From: UBA3263 sp964554335
GTDB lineage: Bacteria > Bacteroidota > Bacteroidia > Bacteroidales > Muribaculaceae
Reading direction: 5' to 3'
Assembly: GCA_964554335.1 (NCBI GenBank)
Contig: CAZKOF010000050.1
Coordinates: forward strand, 1-14,509
DNA length: 14,509 bases
Part shown: one piece after another, positions 13,332 through 14,509 of the stretch
Position numbering within the stretch: the stretch's first letter is position 1
Layout: the number at the start of each line of letters is the position of its first letter
Notes under the pieces: model-generated
The model's database searches: none
What the model was told of the DNA's origin: nothing
What the model saw: only the letters and a program-made list of their open reading frames with translations
Program-made: the position numbers and the translations under genes

Positions 13332-14509
13332 CTATCGCAGCACCATTGCCCTCAATGATGAAGTATCGAGTCCGGGCATCGCCATACCCACTCCGGCGTT
13401 TATATACGTCGGGTCGCAAATAATGAATTCCTCACCGTCGAGAGTGATTCTGTCGCCATTGCCTCCCTCGGCCGAAGGGAACCTGACGGCGGCAGCCAAA
13501 TGACCCGGATAGAGCAAAATGGCGCACTCCAACCCCGTGAGGTCGCGTACCAGGCGGGTGAACAACGCCGTGCGGTCCTCGCAGTCGCTATAAGGATAGT
13601 AAAGCACCTCGTCGGGATAGAATGCCCGGTCCTCGCCCCAGACCTTGTCGTCATATTCATAGTCGAAAGCCGTCTGCACGAAGTTCAAAAGCAATTCAAC
13701 CTGCTCACGCAGCGGCTTGCCGCCGATAGCCTCGCGCAACCGGGGATAGAGCGATTGCCGCGCGACGGCACATAGCGGGCTATTGCAGGTCATTGCCCAG
13801 CAGGTCAGAACGTCATTTCCGACCGACGACATCGGCATCGCCTCAAAAAAATCCATAAGATTGGCATTCACCCTGCCCGTTACTTCTATGCCGCGGTTTG
13901 ACCGTAATACCCTCGCATCAGACTCGCGCATGTCGAGTTCCGGCTCGCTGACATAGAGCAGCGACAACGGACGTTCACCCGGGAAGGAAGCCTCGCAGAC
14001 CGACGTTTCGCCGCGCAGCCCCCTTTCCAACGGGTAATATTTTAATCCGTCAATCTTATAGTAGGAACGGCTATATATCTCATGTTCGCTGGCGAAAAGC
14101 ATCGACAACCTCCCGGACGTGCGCGCCAGGCGCATCTTATAACCCGAATTGGCATAAAGATAAGCCGTCACCACGATTCGCGAGGTCGGATCGCCGGAGT
14201 AGAGCTGCGCACCGATCCGCTCCAGCATCTGCAGGTAAGCCCAATCGTTGAACCGGCGCTCCGAGCGCTCGCGCAGACAGTCACGGAGAGTTGCGTCCAT
14301 GCGCCCGTCGGCGAGTTTACGCCAGAAACAGGCAATGGCCCGGTCGGTAGTTGAAGAGCACCCGAGGTCTCCTACATTCGGCTTAGCGAATGTCAAAACC
14401 GTGCCATAGAGATTGATGCGCACAACGTCCCGAGGCCCCGGAGTCGGCTCGGCCCGGGGAGCCACCTGAGGCGCCGGCTGCGGCGCGAACTGCGGCAGGG
14501 GCTCGGGCT
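13332..14509 (-). CDS. Transglutaminase-like protein, N terminus beyond the window
   Basis: The frame is open to the window edge, so the gene is partial at its 5' end; at least 391 codons are present. The first visible part is a proline-rich linker (PEPLPQFAPQPAPQ and on), suggesting an upstream domain or signal region outside the window. The C-terminal third is a transglutaminase-like papain fold with a visible triad: cysteine in YSDCEDRTALF (codon 13581-13583), histidine in YPGHLAAAV (13500-13502) and aspartate in ICDPTYIN (13413-13415). Such domains in bacteria are usually peptidases or amide hydrolases, not cross-linkers. A GTG at 14465 could start the frame internally, but the linker upstream argues against it. 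Substrate is unknown. Confidence 0.75.
   Translation of the reverse strand, partial: PEPLPQFAPQPAPQVAPRAEPTPGPRDVVRINLYGTVLTFAKPNVGDLGCSSTTDRAIACFWRKLADGRMDATLRDCLRERSERRFNDWAYLQMLERIGAQLYSGDPTSRIVVTAYLYANSGYKMRLARTSGRLSMLFASEHEIYSRSYYKIDGLKYYPLERGLRGETSVCEASFPGERPLSLLYVSEPELDMRESDARVLRSNRGIEVTGRVNANLMDFFEAMPMSSVGNDVLTCWAMTCNSPLCAVARQSLYPRLREAIGGKPLREQVELLLNFVQTAFDYEYDDKVWGEDRAFYPDEVLYYPYSDCEDRTALFTRLVRDLTGLECAILLYPGHLAAAVRFPSAEGGNGDRITLDGEEFIICDPTYINAGVGMAMPGLDTSSLRAMVLR

Noticed and set aside
13313..13332. T-run after the transglutaminase-like gene as an intrinsic terminator
   Set aside because: There are nine T on the minus strand but no convincing stem before them.
1..14509. CRISPR arrays, toxin-antitoxin pairs, restriction or other defence genes, rRNA
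   Set aside because: No regular spacer-repeat pattern, diagnostic motif or rRNA sequence was seen on either strand.

Overview
The window looks like chromosome from a member of the Bacteroidales, most likely a gut Muribaculaceae/Bacteroidaceae-type genome. The phylum call rests on several Bacteroidetes -7 promoter boxes (TAACTTTG), including two with a well-placed -33 TTTG, on start codons without Shine-Dalgarno sequences, and on the gene families present: a two-subunit KorAB with fused gamma-alpha, DUF4254, a carboxynorspermidine dehydrogenase-type enzyme, a TonB-receptor-like barrel remnant and a Bacteroidetes-only outer-membrane barrel. The family-level placement is inference.

Layout, left to right. 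1-491: a tRNA-Arg(ACG) with its own promoter and terminator, followed by about 200 bp of non-coding DNA rich in GGTCA repeats and small hairpins. 492-1121 (-): an HdeD/DUF308 membrane protein. 1184-1813 (-): the C-terminal stub of an outer-membrane beta-barrel protein, cut off just upstream of the korA promoter. 1911-4743 (+): korA-korB, a 2-oxoacid:ferredoxin oxidoreductase. 4744-6415: an AT-richer accessory segment with one outer-membrane barrel gene (-), a textbook promoter, a roughly 360-nt leader with several hairpins, a cluster of GTGTTGCA repeats and a possible insertion-sequence scar. 6416-14509: a leftward block of housekeeping genes. From upstream to downstream these are a partial transglutaminase-like protein, a 5'-nucleotidase lipoprotein, ferritin and panB (overlapping by one base), then a probable operon of carboxynorspermidine dehydrogenase, ROK kinase, DUF4254 protein and ruvB, closed by an intrinsic terminator.

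The genes are mostly core metabolism: ferredoxin-linked 2-oxoacid interconversion, pantothenate synthesis, iron storage, polyamine synthesis, sugar phosphorylation, nucleotide salvage and Holliday-junction branch migration. No complete defence system, CRISPR array, integrase or biosynthetic cluster is visible. The least explained part is 4744-6340. There one octamer recurs five times in both orientations, a promoter and the 5' end of a surface-protein gene lie between inverted copies of it, and the mRNA leader is predicted to fold heavily. The second unexplained patch is the repeat-rich DNA after the tRNA gene. No folding, alignment or database search could be run, so these are candidates and not established elements.
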